Assembly: GCF_001262495.1 (NCBI RefSeq)
Contig: NZ_LGYE01000001.1
Span: 868,001-932,000, forward strand
Length of the DNA: 64,000 nt
Direction: 5' to 3'
DNA from: Microbacterium sp. GCS4
Lineage (GTDB): Bacteria; Actinomycetota; Actinomycetes; Actinomycetales; Microbacteriaceae
Shown here: positions 17,162 through 27,411 of the stretch, one piece after another
Layout: each line of letters starts with the position of its first letter
Position numbering within the stretch: the stretch's first letter is position 1
Made by a program: the position numbers and the translations under genes
The notes under the pieces: generated by a model
Database searches by the model: none
What the model was told of the DNA's origin: nothing
Seen by the model: the letters and a program-made list of their open reading frames with translations, nothing else

Positions 17162-20038
17162 TCAGGCGAAGGCCTCCACGGGCGGGCAGGCGCACACGAG
17201 GTTGCGGTCGCCGTAGGCCTGGTCGATGCGGCGCACCGGCGGCCAGTACTTGCCGGCGACGAGCGCGTGCACGGGATACGCGGCCTCCTCGCGCGTGTAC
17301 GGATGGGTCCACTCCCCCGCGATGAGCGACACCGCGGTGTGCGGGGCGTGCACAAGCGGGTTGTCCGCTGCCGGCCAGCGCCGGGCGGCGACCGCGTCCG
17401 CCTCGGCCTTGATCATGATCATGGCCTCGACGAAACGCTCGATCTCGCCGATGTCCTCCGACTCGGTCGGCTCGACCATGAGCGTGCCCGCCACCGGGAA
17501 CGACATGGTCGGCGCGTGGAAACCGTAGTCGATCAGGCGCTTGGCGACGTCGTCGACCGTGATCCCCGTGGCCTCCTTGAGCGGTCGCAGATCGAGGATG
17601 CACTCGTGCGCGACACGACCGTTCTCGCCCGTGTACAGCACCGGGAAGTGCTCTCCGAGGCGCGCGGCGATGTAGTTCGCCGAGAGCACGGCCGCAGCCG
17701 TCGCGCGACGCAGGCCGTCGGCGCCCATCATGCGCACGTACGCCCACGAGATCGGCAGGATGCCGGCGGAGCCGTAGGGCGCAGCGGAGATCGGACCTCC
17801 GTCGAACACGAAGCCTCCGGCGTGCTCGGCGCGCTGAGCGAGCGGATGCGAGGGCAGGAACGGCGCGAGGTGCGCCTTCGCCGCGACCGGGCCGACCCCG
17901 GGTCCACCGCCGCCGTGCGGGATCGCGAACGTCTTGTGCAGGTTCAGGTGCGAGACGTCGCCGCCCAGGTCGCCGAAGCGCGCGTAGCCGAGCAGCGCGT
18001 TGAGGTTGGCTCCGTCGACGTAGACCTGGCCGCCGGCCTCGTGCACGGCCGTGGTGATCTCGACCACGTCCTGCTCGTACACGCCGTGCGTCGACGGGTA
18101 CGTGATCATGAGCGCCGAGAGCGCGTCCGCGTGCAGCTCGATCTTGGCGCGCAGATCGGCGAGATCGACGTTGCCGAGCTCGTCGCACGCGACCACGACG
18201 ACCTTCATGCCGGCGAGCACGGCCGAGGCTGCGTTCGTGCCGTGCGCGGATGACGGGATCAGGCACACGGTGCGCTGGTTGTCGCCGTTCGCGAGGTGGT
18301 AGCCGCGGATCGCCAGCAGACCCGCGAGCTCGCCCTGCGAGCCCGCGTTCGGCTGCAGCGACACCGCGTCGTAGCCCGTGACCTCGGCGAGCCACGCCTC
18401 GAGCTGATCGATCAGCTCGAGGTAGCCCTCGACGTCGGAGGCCGGGGCGAAGGGGTGGATGCCGGCGAACTCTGGCCACGTGATGGCTGCCATCTCGGTG
18501 GCCGCGTTGAGCTTCATGGTGCACGAGCCCAGCGGGATCATGCCGCGGTCGAGCGCGTAGTCGCGGTCGGCGAGGCTCTTGAGATAGCGCATCATGGCGG
18601 TCTCGCTGCGGTGCGCATGGAAGACCGGGTGCGTGAGGTACTCGTCCTGACGGTGGAGGGCGTCGGGGAGCGCTGACCGTCCTCCGACGAAGGCGAACGC
18701 CCGCTGCTCCGGCCCACCGAACACCTGAGCGACCTCGTGCACATCGGCGATCGAGGTCGTCTCGTCGACCGAGATGCCCACGGTGTCGGCATCCGCCGCA
18801 CGCACCAGGATGCCGCGCTCGTGCGCTGCGGCCACCAGCTCTCTCGCCCGACCGGGAACGCGCACCTGAACGGTGTCGAAGAACGCCTCATGCACGACCT
18901 CCGCGCCTGCGTCTACAAGCCAGTCGCGCAGCAGAGCCGCCTTCGCAGCCGTCTCGGCCGCGATCGCCCTCAGTCCCTCGGGGCCGTGGTAGACGGCGTA
19001 CATCGCGGCCATCACGGCGAGGAGCACCTGGGCGGTGCAGATGTTCGAGGTGGCCTTCTCCCGGCGGATGTGCTGCTCGCGCGTCTGCAGCGACAGACGG
19101 TAGGCAGGGCGCCCGTCCGCGTCGACCGAGACTCCGACCAGCCGACCCGGCAGCTGGCGCTCGAGACCCGCGCGCACCGCCATGTAGCCCGCGTGCGGTC
19201 CGCCGAAGCCCATGGGCACGCCGAACCGCTGCGTCGTGCCGACCGCCACGTCCGCGCCGAGGCTGCCCGGCGAGGAGATGAGCGTGAGCGCGAGGAGGTC
19301 GGCCGCGACCACCGCGAGCCCGCCGGCGAGATGCACGGCGTCGATCACGGCGCTCGGGTCCCACACGCGTCCGGAGGCGCCGGGGTACTGCACGAAGACG
19401 CCGAACAGTTCGGCGGGCAGCTGCTCCCCACCCGCGAGGTCGACCGTCACGAGGTCGATGCCGACGGCCTCGGCGCGCGCGGCGAGCAGTGCCCGGGTCT
19501 GCGGGAAGGCGTCAGCATCCACGGCGAACACGGTCGACGCCGTCTTGGAGGCGCGTCGCGCGAGCAGCATCCCCTCGACGACCGCGGTGGACTCGTCGAG
19601 CATCGAGGCGTTGGCGGTCGAGAGCCCGGTGAGCTCCGACACCATCGTCTGGAAGTTGATGAGAGCCTCCAGGCGGCCCTGGGAGATCTCCGGCTGGTAC
19701 GGCGTGTAGGCGGTGTACCAGGACGGGTTCTCGAGCACGTTGCGCTGGATCACGCTCGGCGTGATCGTGCCGTAGTACCCAAGGCCGATCATCGGCCGGT
19801 TCACCGTGTTGCGCGCTGCGAGCGCTCGCAGGTCCGCGAGAGCCTCGGTCTCGCTCGCCGCGGCCGGGATGACGCTCTCGGTGCGCGCGGGCGTGTAGAT
19901 CGCGGAGGGCACGGCCTCGCGCATGAGCGCGTCGACCGGACTGGCGTCCGCGGCGTCGGCGCCCAGCCCGAGTGCGTCGAGCATGTGCCGCTGGGCGGCG
20001 TCGGTGGTTCCGATGTGACGATCGGCGAAAGAGACCAC
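17162..20038 (-). CDS. gcvP: Glycine dehydrogenase (decarboxylating), P protein
   Basis: The 958-aa P protein of the glycine cleavage system: decarboxylates glycine and hands the aminomethyl group to the lipoyl arm of GcvH. It is the single-chain (fused alpha-beta) form. PLP is bound by Lys702 in [18 protein letters not shown]. Other landmarks are [20 protein letters not shown] near residue 100 and [18 protein letters not shown] downstream of the lysine. Length matches homologues (about 950 aa). It starts seven bases after the gcvH stop and is the last gene of gcvT-gcvH-gcvP, expressed under the glycine riboswitch. gcvL (lipoamide dehydrogenase) is not in the window. Confidence 0.97.
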   Translation of the reverse strand: MVSFADRHIGTTDAAQRHMLDALGLGADAADASPVDALMREAVPSAIYTPARTESVIPAAASETEALADLRALAARNTVNRPMIGLGYYGTITPSVIQRNVLENPSWYTAYTPYQPEISQGRLEALINFQTMVSELTGLSTANASMLDESTAVVEGMLLARRASKTASTVFAVDADAFPQTRALLAARAEAVGIDLVTVDLAGGEQLPAELFGVFVQYPGASGRVWDPSAVIDAVHLAGGLAVVAADLLALTLISSPGSLGADVAVGTTQRFGVPMGFGGPHAGYMAVRAGLERQLPGRLVGVSVDADGRPAYRLSLQTREQHIRREKATSNICTAQVLLAVMAAMYAVYHGPEGLRAIAAETAAKAALLRDWLVDAGAEVVHEAFFDTVQVRVPGRARELVAAAHERGILVRAADADTVGISVDETTSIADVHEVAQVFGGPEQRAFAFVGGRSALPDALHRQDEYLTHPVFHAHRSETAMMRYLKSLADRDYALDRGMIPLGSCTMKLNAATEMAAITWPEFAGIHPFAPASDVEGYLELIDQLEAWLAEVTGYDAVSLQPNAGSQGELAGLLAIRGYHLANGDNQRTVCLIPSSAHGTNAASAVLAGMKVVVVACDELGNVDLADLRAKIELHADALSALMITYPSTHGVYEQDVVEITTAVHEAGGQVYVDGANLNALLGYARFGDLGGDVSHLNLHKTFAIPHGGGGPGVGPVAAKAHLAPFLPSHPLAQRAEHAGGFVFDGGPISAAPYGSAGILPISWAYVRMMGADGLRRATAAAVLSANYIAARLGEHFPVLYTGENGRVAHECILDLRPLKEATGITVDDVAKRLIDYGFHAPTMSFPVAGTLMVEPTESEDIGEIERFVEAMIMIKAEADAVAARRWPAADNPLVHAPHTAVSLIAGEWTHPYTREEAAYPVHALVAGKYWPPVRRIDQAYGDRNLVCACPPVEAFA

Positions 20039-20045
20039 TGGTCGA

Positions 20046-20423
20046 TCAGCCCTCCGTGTGCGCGACGTAGGCGTCGCGGTCGAGCAGTCCGTCGAGCGCG
20101 TCGTCGGCGACCTCGACCTTGATGAGCCAGGCGTCCTCGAACGGCGAGGAGTTCAGCAGGGCGGGGTCGTCGACGACGGCCTGGTTGATCTCCGTGACCG
20201 TGCCGGTCACGGGCGCGTAGAGCTCGGAGACCGACTTGGTCGACTCCGCCTCGCCGAACACGTCGCCGCGGGCGAACGCGGCGCCGACCGCGGGGAGCTC
20301 GACGAACACGATGTCGCCGAGCGCGTCAGCGGCGAAGTCGGTGATCCCGACGGTCGCCACGGAGCCGTCGAGGGCGACCCACTCGTGCTCTTCGCTGTAC
20401 TTGAGGGTGGTCAGATCAGTCAT
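20046..20423 (-). CDS. gcvH: Glycine cleavage system H protein
   Basis: A 125-aa lipoyl carrier that shuttles the aminomethyl intermediate between P, T and L proteins. The lipoylated residue is Lys63 in the standard context [18 protein letters not shown]. The N-terminus ([14 protein letters not shown]) is the conserved GcvH start. The ATG overlaps the gcvT stop by four bases (ATGA), giving tight coupling, and gcvP follows after seven bases. Confidence 0.97.
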   Translation of the reverse strand: MTDLTTLKYSEEHEWVALDGSVATVGITDFAADALGDIVFVELPAVGAAFARGDVFGEAESTKSVSELYAPVTGTVTEINQAVVDDPALLNSSPFEDAWLIKVEVADDALDGLLDRDAYVAHTEG

Positions 20424-21526
20424 TTCGTCCTCCGGTAGAAAGGCAGAGCGGTCACGGTCGCGGGGATCTTCGTCCCCCGCACGTCAAGGAATACTGCGGT
20501 TCCCTCCTCAGCGGAAGAAGGAGTCACGTAGGCCATCGCGATCGGGTGGCCGAGAGTCGGGCTCAGCGCGCCGCTCGTGATCTCGCCGAGCACCGTGTCG
20601 TCCTCGGCGACGACCGCGTAGCCCGCACGTCCGGCGCGCTTGCCCTCCGCGGCGAGTCCCACGAGGACGCGAGCGTCGGATGCCGGTTCGACGGCGTCCT
20701 TGCCGACGAAGCGCTCCTTCGCCGTGACGACGACGCGGCCGAGGCCGGCCTGCGCGGGCGCGGTGTCGAGGGTGAGCTCGTGGCCGTACAGCGGCATCCC
20801 CGCCTCGAGGCGCAACGTGTCGCGGGCGGCGAGGCCCGCGGGCACCAGACCGTGGTCCTTCCCCGCGGCGAGCACGGCATCCCACAGATCCGCGGCGTGC
20901 TCCGCCGGCACGAGCAGCTCGAAGCCGTCCTCGCCCGTGTATCCGGTGCGGGCCAGGAGCAGCGGCGCGTCAGCGAAGCGCGCCGAGGCCCACGCGTAGT
21001 ACTTCTGCTCCGACCACGGGATGCTGACCTCGTCGATCCCGGGGGTCGCGGCGACGATGCGCTCGGAGTTCGGCCCCTGCACCGCGATGAGCGCGTAGTC
21101 GTCGGAGACGTCGTCGACCGCCACGTCGAAGCCGTCGACGCGGGCGGACAGCGCCTCGCGCACGGCATCCCGGTTGCCCGCGTTGGAGATGACCAGGTAG
21201 TCGTCGTCCTGCAGGCGGTACACGATGACGTCGTCGACGATGCCACCCGACTCGGCCAGCAGCAGCGAGTACTTGGCCTTGCCGACGGCGAGGGCCGAGA
21301 GGCGTCCCGCCAGGGCGTAGTCCAGGTAGGCGCCCGCATCGGCCCCGCGCACCGTGAACTCCGCCATGTGCGAGATGTCGAAGATGCCCGCGGCCTGGCG
21401 CACCGCGTGGTGCTCGGCGAGGTCGGACGTGTAGCGGACCGGCATCTGCCAGCCGCCGAAATCGGTGAACGAGGCTCCGAGCGCCTCGTGGCGGTCTCGA
21501 AGCGGCGTGTAGCGGGGGTCGGACAT
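20420..21526 (-). CDS. gcvT: Aminomethyltransferase (glycine cleavage T protein)
   Basis: The 368-aa T protein transfers the one-carbon unit to tetrahydrofolate and releases ammonia. Landmarks: [22 protein letters not shown] at the N-terminus, [33 protein letters not shown], and the C-terminal beta-barrel ([20 protein letters not shown]). ATG at 21524-21526 is chosen because GGGAGAACTCC precedes it. The longer open frame to 21724 runs back through the riboswitch and is not protein. It is the first gene of the operon, 55 bp after the end of aptamer 2. Confidence 0.96.
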   Translation of the reverse strand: MSDPRYTPLRDRHEALGASFTDFGGWQMPVRYTSDLAEHHAVRQAAGIFDISHMAEFTVRGADAGAYLDYALAGRLSALAVGKAKYSLLLAESGGIVDDVIVYRLQDDDYLVISNAGNRDAVREALSARVDGFDVAVDDVSDDYALIAVQGPNSERIVAATPGIDEVSIPWSEQKYYAWASARFADAPLLLARTGYTGEDGFELLVPAEHAADLWDAVLAAGKDHGLVPAGLAARDTLRLEAGMPLYGHELTLDTAPAQAGLGRVVVTAKERFVGKDAVEPASDARVLVGLAAEGKRAGRAGYAVVAEDDTVLGEITSGALSPTLGHPIAMAYVTPSSAEEGTAVFLDVRGTKIPATVTALPFYRRTK

Positions 21527-21580
21527 GGAGTTCTCCCGGGCGTGGGCGGGTGGAACGGCGACAGCACCGTTCCTCGGAAC

Positions 21581-21860
21581 TCCCCCTCTGTCATGGGCCT
21601 GAGAGCTTCGCCCCTCGAAAGGGGCTTTCACCGTCGGCGGATCCCTGACGCGAAGAGAGTGCGGGGAGACTCGCGGAACTCGTCTCACCAGGGTTTCGAC
21701 TCGGGCGTGGGCGCCCTCGCTCAACCCGATTTCTCGCTTCGCTCGAAATCGCTTTCCAGAGTGGCCGGAACCGCGCGGTACGCGTACCTGAGAGATTGGC
21801 GGGGAGGCTTGCTCCTTCGGTGCCCGGCTGCGTTCGCCGGGGCTCTCCCGCGTGGTCCAT
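21581..21860 (-). ncRNA. Tandem glycine riboswitch upstream of gcvT
   Basis: Two aptamers on the minus strand. Aptamer 1 (about 21763-21860) has GCGGGAGAGCC, then GGGCACCGAAGGAGCAAGCC, then CCAATCTCTCAGGTACGCG. Aptamer 2 (about 21581-21762) has ACTCTGGAAAG (21752-21762), CCGCCGACGGTGAAAGCCCC and GGGGCGAAGCTCTCAGG, ending in GACAGAGGGGGAG. These are the conserved glycine-aptamer cores, and the gene downstream is gcvT, the standard target; glycine binding should raise expression. A -10-like TACACT (21886-21891) would start the transcript just upstream. Aptamer 2 is abnormal: 111 nt separate its 5' strand from its core (21641-21751), where homologues have a short P2 hairpin. Confidence 0.95.
21691..21751. 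repeat. Palindromic repeat inserted in aptamer 2
   Basis: Two adjacent inverted repeats on the plus strand. GGGTTTCGACTCGG (21691-21704) is roughly mirrored by CCTCGCTCAACCC (21715-21727). Directly abutting, CGATTTC (21727-21733) and GAAATCG (21745-21751) flank TCGCTTCGCTC. The TTCGCTC/GCTCAACC style resembles short dispersed palindromes that I recall from Microbacterium intergenic regions. I see no second copy in this window, so dispersal is inferred, not shown. Confidence 0.5.
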
Positions 21861-21921
21861 TCGGCCGATGTTCGATTGTGGTCTCAGTGTAGCGGCTGGA
21901 CCGCCGTTGCCCCGTCGACGC

Positions 21922-22758
21922 TCAGAGCCCGGCGAGCTCCGCCCGCACCTCGTCGCGCAGACGACCCAGATTCTCCGGTTCCGGCGCCGCCCCGAGAAGC
22001 GTCCTCGTGTACTCGTGCTGCGGATTCAGGATCACGTCGTCGGCCGGCCCGCGCTCCACCACGTCGCCCTTGTAGAGCACCATGATCTCGTCGGAGAAGT
22101 GCCGGGCGGTCGCGAGGTCGTGCGTGATGTACAGCACGCCGAGGTCGTCCTCGCGCTGCAGATCGGCCAGCAGGTTCAGCACCCCGAGCCGGATCGACAC
22201 GTCGAGCATCGACACGGGCTCGTCCGCCACGATGAACCGCGCGCCCGGGGCCAGGGCACGGGCGATCGCGACGCGCTGGCGCTGACCTCCCGAGAGTTCG
22301 TGCGGGCGACGCTCGGCGAAGCTCTCGGCGGGCGTCAGACGCACGCGCTCGAGCAGCTCCAGCGCACGCTCGCGCACCTGCGCGGTCGACAGCTTCGGGT
22401 GGTGCAGCCGAATCGGGCGCTCGAGGTGGTGGAAGATCGTGTGGAAGGGGTTCAGCGAGGCGAACGGGTCCTGGAACACCATCTGCACCTGCGAGCGGTA
22501 CGCCTCCACGGCGCGGCCACTCATGCCGCTCTCCTGCCCGTCGAGCAGGATCTGCCCGCTGGTGGGGGTCTCCAGCTTCATCAGCATCCGCGCGATCGTC
22601 GACTTGCCCGACCCGGACTCGCCCACGAGAGCGACGGTCTTGCCCGCCTCGATCGTGAACGAGACGTCCTTCACGGCGTGCAGGATCGAGGTCTTGAACC
22701 CCGACCGGAGGTGGAAGTCCTTGACGAGGTTCCTCGCCTCGAGGGTGGTGACGCTCAT
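21922..22758 (-). CDS. ABC importer ATPase, DppF/OppF-like
   Basis: A 278-aa ATPase with Walker A GESGSGKST, signature LSGGQRQR and FIVADEPVSMLDVS. The Opp/Dpp extension is NPQHEYTRTLLGAAPEPEN. The phrase FHLRSGFKTSILHAVKDVSF near the start is typical of the F-type ATPase. Its ATG overlaps the stop of the DppD-like ATPase by four bases. It is the last gene of the second Opp/Dpp-type operon and ends about 60 bp before the glycine riboswitch. Confidence 0.92.
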   Translation of the reverse strand: MSVTTLEARNLVKDFHLRSGFKTSILHAVKDVSFTIEAGKTVALVGESGSGKSTIARMLMKLETPTSGQILLDGQESGMSGRAVEAYRSQVQMVFQDPFASLNPFHTIFHHLERPIRLHHPKLSTAQVRERALELLERVRLTPAESFAERRPHELSGGQRQRVAIARALAPGARFIVADEPVSMLDVSIRLGVLNLLADLQREDDLGVLYITHDLATARHFSDEIMVLYKGDVVERGPADDVILNPQHEYTRTLLGAAPEPENLGRLRDEVRAELAGL

Positions 22759-23618
22759 CGGATCTCCTCCTGGCTCGCACGGCTGCCCGTACGGACGAAG
22801 TCGCCGCGCTCGCCCGTGAGACTCGGGAAGCTCGACAGCAGCCGCTTGGTGTACTCGTGCTGAGGGGTGCGGTAGATCTCCTCGGCCGTCCCCTGCTCCA
22901 CGATCTCGCCCTGCAGCATGACGGCGATCCGATCGCTGATCTCGATGAGCATCGGCAGGTCGTGCGTGATGAAGATGACCGCGAACCCGAGACGCTCGCG
23001 CAGGCGCATGATCTCGCGGATGATGCCGCGCTGCACGACCACGTCCAGCGCCGTCGTGGGCTCGTCCATGACCATGACCTGGGGGTCGAGCGCGAGGGCC
23101 ATCGCGATCATCATGCGCTGCCGCATACCGCCCGACAGCTCGTGCGGGAAGCTCGTGAGCCGCGAGGGGTCGACTCCCACGAGGGTGAGCAGCTCCTCGG
23201 CCCGGGCCTGCTTATCCTTCTTCGACATCCCCGGACGGTGCGTGTCGAAGATGTCGAAGATCTGCGCCCTGACGTCGATCACCGGGTTGAGGGAGTTCAT
23301 CGCCCCCTGGAATACCATCGAGATCTTGTCCCAGCGGAACGCGCGGAGCCCGTCGCCGTCGAGCGCGACCACGTCGATGTCGGTGCCGCTGCGGTCATGG
23401 AACACGATCTCGCCGTCGGTCATCAGCGCCGGCGCCTTGAGCAGCCGGTTCATGCCGTACGCGAGGGTCGTCTTGCCGCAGCCCGACTCCCCCGCGAGCC
23501 CGAGGATCTCTCCGCGGTTCAGGGTCAGCGACACGTTGCGGACCGCCTTGACCGGCGGGTCGACCTCGTACTCGATGGACACATTGCGAGCCGTCAGCAC
23601 GGCCTCCGGAGCGCTCAC
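22755..23618 (-). CDS. ABC importer ATPase, DppD/OppD-like
   Basis: A 287-aa ATPase with Walker A GESGCGKTT, a characteristic GAMNSLNPVIDV Q-loop region, signature LSGGMRQRMMIAMALALDP and VMVMDEPTTALDVVVQ. The C-terminus has TPQHEYTKRLLSSFPSL. The Q-loop wording (FQGAMNSLNPV) is shared with ATPases of beta-glucoside and other sugar importers of this family as well as peptide systems. GTG at 23616-23618 is chosen: it has AAGGGGGTC in front and overlaps the upstream permease stop by four bases (GTGA). Confidence 0.9.
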   Translation of the reverse strand: MSAPEAVLTARNVSIEYEVDPPVKAVRNVSLTLNRGEILGLAGESGCGKTTLAYGMNRLLKAPALMTDGEIVFHDRSGTDIDVVALDGDGLRAFRWDKISMVFQGAMNSLNPVIDVRAQIFDIFDTHRPGMSKKDKQARAEELLTLVGVDPSRLTSFPHELSGGMRQRMMIAMALALDPQVMVMDEPTTALDVVVQRGIIREIMRLRERLGFAVIFITHDLPMLIEISDRIAVMLQGEIVEQGTAEEIYRTPQHEYTKRLLSSFPSLTGERGDFVRTGSRASQEEIR

Positions 23619-24598
23619 GCGGCGACCCCCTTCGTCTTGGCGGCCTTGCGCACACGGCGCGCGGCATCCGGTGCGTTGCGGAGCTTCGGGTTGATGACCT
23701 CGTCGATCGCGAAGTTGATGAGGGCGAGGCCGGCGCCGAGCACGGCGATCATGACCCCTGGCGGCACGAACCACCACCACGCGCCACGTCCGAGGGCCTG
23801 TCCGGACTGCGCATCGTTGAGGATGCTGCCCCAGGTGATCGACGAGTTCGGTCCGAGACCGAGGTACGACAGACCGGCCTCGCCCAGGATCGCGAAGATG
23901 ATCGCGAACAGGAACTGCGCGGTCAGCAGCGGCAGGAGGTTCGGCATGATCTCGACGAGGATGACGCGGAACGACCTCTCCCCCGCGACTTTGGATGCGT
24001 AGACGTAGTCGCGGGTGCGCAGCGACCTGGTCTGCAGTCGCAGGACGTACGCGGCACCGGCCCAGGACGTGATGCCGAGGACGAACGCCACGAGCTGCCA
24101 GCTGCGCTGAGGCACGAACGAGGCGATCACCATCACCAGAGGGAGGCCGGGGATCACGATCATGACGTTGGTGAGCAGCGCGAGCGCGTCCTCGCGCCAT
24201 CCGCCCAGGTATCCGGCGAGCACACCGAACACGAGCGACAGCACGATCGCGATGCCGCCGGCGACGAGGCCGACGAGCAGCGACCCCTGGGCGCCGATCG
24301 CCAGCTGCGCGAGCATATCGTTGCCGAGTTTGGTGGTGCCGAGCCAGTGCTCCGCGGACGGCGGCTGCAGGGCCGCGTTGTCGGTGCTCCGCGGGTTCTG
24401 CGTGAACATCGGGGCGATGACGGCGAACAGCACGATCGACAGCACGAGGATCACGCCGACGATGAACTTCGGCGAGCGGCTGGGCAGCAGCCCGCGGCCC
24501 TTCTTCGGCTTCCGCGTCGCGATCGCGACAGTCGTGGCCGGCTCGTCGGTCGGCTGCTCCTTGACGATCTGCATCGGGGTGAGCTTGGTGTCAGACAT
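23615..24598 (-). CDS. ABC permease, DppC-like (second system)
   Basis: A 327-aa permease. The cytoplasmic N-terminus of about 35 residues and the helix FIVGVILVLSIVLFAVIAPM precede the BPD_transp_1 domain. The EAA loop is QTRSLRTRDYVYASKVAGER, followed by LVEIMPNLLPLLTAQFLFAI. The C-terminus (INPKLRNAPDAARRVRKAAK) is unusually basic. It overlaps the DppB-like gene by eight bases at its start and the ATPase by four at its end. Confidence 0.9.
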   Translation of the reverse strand: MSDTKLTPMQIVKEQPTDEPATTVAIATRKPKKGRGLLPSRSPKFIVGVILVLSIVLFAVIAPMFTQNPRSTDNAALQPPSAEHWLGTTKLGNDMLAQLAIGAQGSLLVGLVAGGIAIVLSLVFGVLAGYLGGWREDALALLTNVMIVIPGLPLVMVIASFVPQRSWQLVAFVLGITSWAGAAYVLRLQTRSLRTRDYVYASKVAGERSFRVILVEIMPNLLPLLTAQFLFAIIFAILGEAGLSYLGLGPNSSITWGSILNDAQSGQALGRGAWWWFVPPGVMIAVLGAGLALINFAIDEVINPKLRNAPDAARRVRKAAKTKGVAA

Positions 24599-25586
24599 TC
24601 TGGCGCGCCCTCGGGTCGATGAATCCGTAGATCAGGTCCATGAAGAAGTTGGCGGCGAGCACCGTGATGGTGATGACGAGGAAGAGACCCTGCATGAGCG
24701 CGTAGTCGTTGTTCGTCACCGCCTGGAACATGAGCTTGCCGATCCCCGGGTAGGTGAAGACCTGCTCCATGACGATGGAGCCGGCGACCACGAAGCCGAG
24801 CGTGATGGAGAAGCCGGCGATCGACGGGATCGCCGCGTTCCGGGCCGCGTAGGTCGTCATGATGCGACGCGGGCGCAGGCCCTTGGCCTCGGCGGTGAGC
24901 ACGTAGTCCTCGGACATGGTCTGCACCATCATGTTGCGCATGCCGAACAGCCATCCGCCGACCGAGCTGATCACGATCGTGAAGGCCGGCAGGATCGCGT
25001 GCGACACGGCGTTCGAGAAGAACGCCCACGTCGGCTCGGGGCCGTCCGGGAAGTCGAAGACGTCGTAGCCGCCGAAGATCGGGAACCAGCCGAGTCCGAC
25101 CGCGAAGACCGCGACGAGGATCAGAGCCATCCAGAAGTACGGGATGGACTGCAGCACGGTGGTCGCCGGGATGATGTGGTCGACCCAGGTGCCGCGCTTC
25201 CATCCGGCCCAGGCGCCGAGCACGACGCCGAGGATGAACGAGATGACGGTCGCGGTGCCGACGAGGATGAGCGTCCAGGGCAGCGCCTGGCCGATCAGCT
25301 CGGTCACCGGGGTCGGGAACTTGGTGACGGAGACTCCCAGATCGCCCTGGAACATCCGCCCCCAATAGGAGAGGTACTGCTCCCAGAGGGAGGAGTCGTC
25401 CCCGCCGAGCAGCAGCTTGATGTTGCGGATCGTGGTCTCGGAGACCTCGCCGCCCGCACGCTGCATCTTCGCGATCATGATGTCGGCGGGATTGCCCGGC
25501 ATCATGCGGGGAAGCAGGAAGTTGATCGAGATAGCGGCCCACAGCGTGAACGCGTAGAACCCTATCCTTCGTGCATAGAACTTCAT
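24591..25586 (-). CDS. ABC permease, DppB-like (second system)
   Basis: A 331-aa permease opening with MKFYARRIGFYAFTLWAAIS and the loop LPRMMPGNPADIMIAKMQ. A long periplasmic segment follows (LGGDDSSLWEQYLSYWGRMF). The EAA loop is TMSEDYVLTAEAKGLRPRRI. The WAAISINFLLPRMMPGNP type of N-terminus is one I associate with the oligosaccharide-transporting branch of this family as well as peptides. It lies 42 bp after the binding-protein gene, with no hairpin between. Confidence 0.9.
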   Translation of the reverse strand: MKFYARRIGFYAFTLWAAISINFLLPRMMPGNPADIMIAKMQRAGGEVSETTIRNIKLLLGGDDSSLWEQYLSYWGRMFQGDLGVSVTKFPTPVTELIGQALPWTLILVGTATVISFILGVVLGAWAGWKRGTWVDHIIPATTVLQSIPYFWMALILVAVFAVGLGWFPIFGGYDVFDFPDGPEPTWAFFSNAVSHAILPAFTIVISSVGGWLFGMRNMMVQTMSEDYVLTAEAKGLRPRRIMTTYAARNAAIPSIAGFSITLGFVVAGSIVMEQVFTYPGIGKLMFQAVTNNDYALMQGLFLVITITVLAANFFMDLIYGFIDPRARQNV

Positions 25587-25628
25587 GACGGTCTTCTTCG
25601 ACTTCCTGCTTCCCCGGTGACGGTGCGG

Positions 25629-27320
25629 TTACTTGGCGGGCTGGAGGTGCGTCAGGACGTAGCCTGCCGCGATCGCGCCCCAGGACGGCGGGAACGCGTA
25701 CAGGTCGTCCTCGGTCGGCCAGCCGGTGTAGTCCTTCGTGTTGTAGAAGGTCTGCGTCGCATTGATCACGAGCGGGATGTAGGGCAGGTCACGGACGATC
25801 TCGGTCTGGATCGTGCCGTACAGCTCCTTCTTGGTCGCTTCGTCGTTCGTGCTGATCGCCGACTGCACCGCGGTGTCGACGACGGGGTTGTTGTACCGGC
25901 TGAAGTTCCAGCGGCCGGTGGGGACCTCTTCGCCGACCGGGCCGGTGGAGCCGACGGCCGTGCCGCCGAACCAGTCGCGGTAGATCTGGAACGGGTCGGC
26001 GACAGAGGTGCCGATCATTCCGCCGACGATGAGCTGGAAGTCACCGCTCTGGCGCGAGTCGGAGAACTCCTGCCACTGCACGGTGGAGGCGTTGATCTTG
26101 ATGCCCGCGGCCTCGGCCTGCTCGGCGATCAGCTTGGCGGCGTCGTTGTAGTCCGTCCAGCCGTCGACCGAGGTGAGCGTCATCTCGACCTTCTGGCCGC
26201 CCTTCTCGTAGATGCCGTCCGAGCCCTTGGTGTAGCCGGCGGCCTCGAGGATGGAGCCGGCCTCGTCGGCGTTCGCCTCCTGGGGGCTGACCTCGTTGGC
26301 GGGGTCGGCGACCCACTTCTCGTCGCGCGGGAGCAGTGCGTAGGTGGGCGAGATGTCGCCGGTGAGACCGACGAACGCCTTGTCCTTGATCGTGCCGCGG
26401 TCGATCGCGGCGTTGAGCGCCTGACGCACGGCGACGTCGGTCTGCGGGCCTGCGCAGCCGAGCTCGGCGTTCGAGCAGGTGTAGAGCACCGTCGGGTCCT
26501 GCGGGGTGTTGATCCAGGAGATCGCGCCGTTCGCCGTGACGTCGTCCGGGTTCGGGATGAACATGCCCGTCCAGTCGAGCTTGCCGGCGGCGAGCAGGTC
26601 CTGAGCGGTCTGGTTGTTGTCGACCGCGATGTACTGGACCTTCTTGACTCCGAGCTCGTCGGCGTCGCGGAAGTTCTCGTTCGCGACGAGGGTGTACGAC
26701 TCGCTCGTGGTCTTGTCGACCACGTAGGCGCCGGATCCCACCGGGTCCTCGTTGGCGAAGTTCGCGTAGTCGTCGACGTCCGCCCAGATGTGCTCGGGGA
26801 GGATGTACGTCGACCCGAGGCGCTGGAACTCCGTCGTGTACTGGGCCGAGGAGTAGGTGAGGACGACGGTCGTGTCGTCGGTCGCCTCGGCGGACACCAG
26901 GCCGTTGCCCTCGGGGTTGTTGGCCTCGTAGTTGAACGAGAAGGCGACGTCGGCGGCGGTCAGCGGCTCGCCGTCGCTCCACTTGAGGTCGGGCTTGATG
27001 GTGACCGTGATCACCGTGCCGTCCTCGTTGTACTCGTAGGAGTCGCCGATCAGGCCCTCGGGCTCGGAGTCCGCGGTCTTGTTGAAGAAGAACAGCGGCT
27101 CGTAGATCGGACCCAGCGCGCCGTGCAGGACGGTCGGCGCGAACGGGTTGTAGTTCGCGGTGATGGGGGTCTGGCTTCCGGCCCAGACGCGGAGAGCGCG
27201 GTCGCCGTCGGCTCCGCCTCCCTCGCTGCCGCCGGCGCCACAGGCCGTGAGGCCCAGGGCGAGGACGGAGGCCCCCGCCACAGCGGTGAGCGCGATCTTG
27301 CGCTTTCCGTTACGGATCAT
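25629..27320 (-). CDS. ABC substrate-binding lipoprotein (peptide or oligosaccharide)
   Basis: A 563-aa SBP_bac_5 lipoprotein. The signal peptide is MIRNGKRKIALTAVAG with lipobox LGLTAC. Family features are RVWAGSQTPITANYNPFAP, LKWSDGEPLTAADVAFSFNY and LVIGGMIGTS-like VGGMIGTSVADPFQIYRDWF. The last segment and the high Trp/Asn/Tyr content resemble members that bind cello- or manno-oligosaccharides rather than peptides, so ligand class is open. ATG at 27318-27320 has GAGAGGAATTGACAG in front; an upstream in-frame start at 27401 would run into the promoter. It opens the five-gene operon under the palindrome at 27412-27442. Confidence 0.85.
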   Translation of the reverse strand: MIRNGKRKIALTAVAGASVLALGLTACGAGGSEGGGADGDRALRVWAGSQTPITANYNPFAPTVLHGALGPIYEPLFFFNKTADSEPEGLIGDSYEYNEDGTVITVTIKPDLKWSDGEPLTAADVAFSFNYEANNPEGNGLVSAEATDDTTVVLTYSSAQYTTEFQRLGSTYILPEHIWADVDDYANFANEDPVGSGAYVVDKTTSESYTLVANENFRDADELGVKKVQYIAVDNNQTAQDLLAAGKLDWTGMFIPNPDDVTANGAISWINTPQDPTVLYTCSNAELGCAGPQTDVAVRQALNAAIDRGTIKDKAFVGLTGDISPTYALLPRDEKWVADPANEVSPQEANADEAGSILEAAGYTKGSDGIYEKGGQKVEMTLTSVDGWTDYNDAAKLIAEQAEAAGIKINASTVQWQEFSDSRQSGDFQLIVGGMIGTSVADPFQIYRDWFGGTAVGSTGPVGEEVPTGRWNFSRYNNPVVDTAVQSAISTNDEATKKELYGTIQTEIVRDLPYIPLVINATQTFYNTKDYTGWPTEDDLYAFPPSWGAIAAGYVLTHLQPAK

Positions 27321-27411
27321 TCTGTCAATTCCTCTCGGTGCTGCACTGCAGGAGGGATTCTCCGGGAAGGAGACGGATCCCCGGGCGGGGGTCTCGGGCA
27401 AGCCCCTATAG

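Noticed and set aside
20420..21724. Extended gcvT start giving about 66 extra residues
   Set aside because: The extra frame runs through riboswitch aptamer 2; the ATG at 21526 has its own ribosome site and begins the conserved T-protein sequence.
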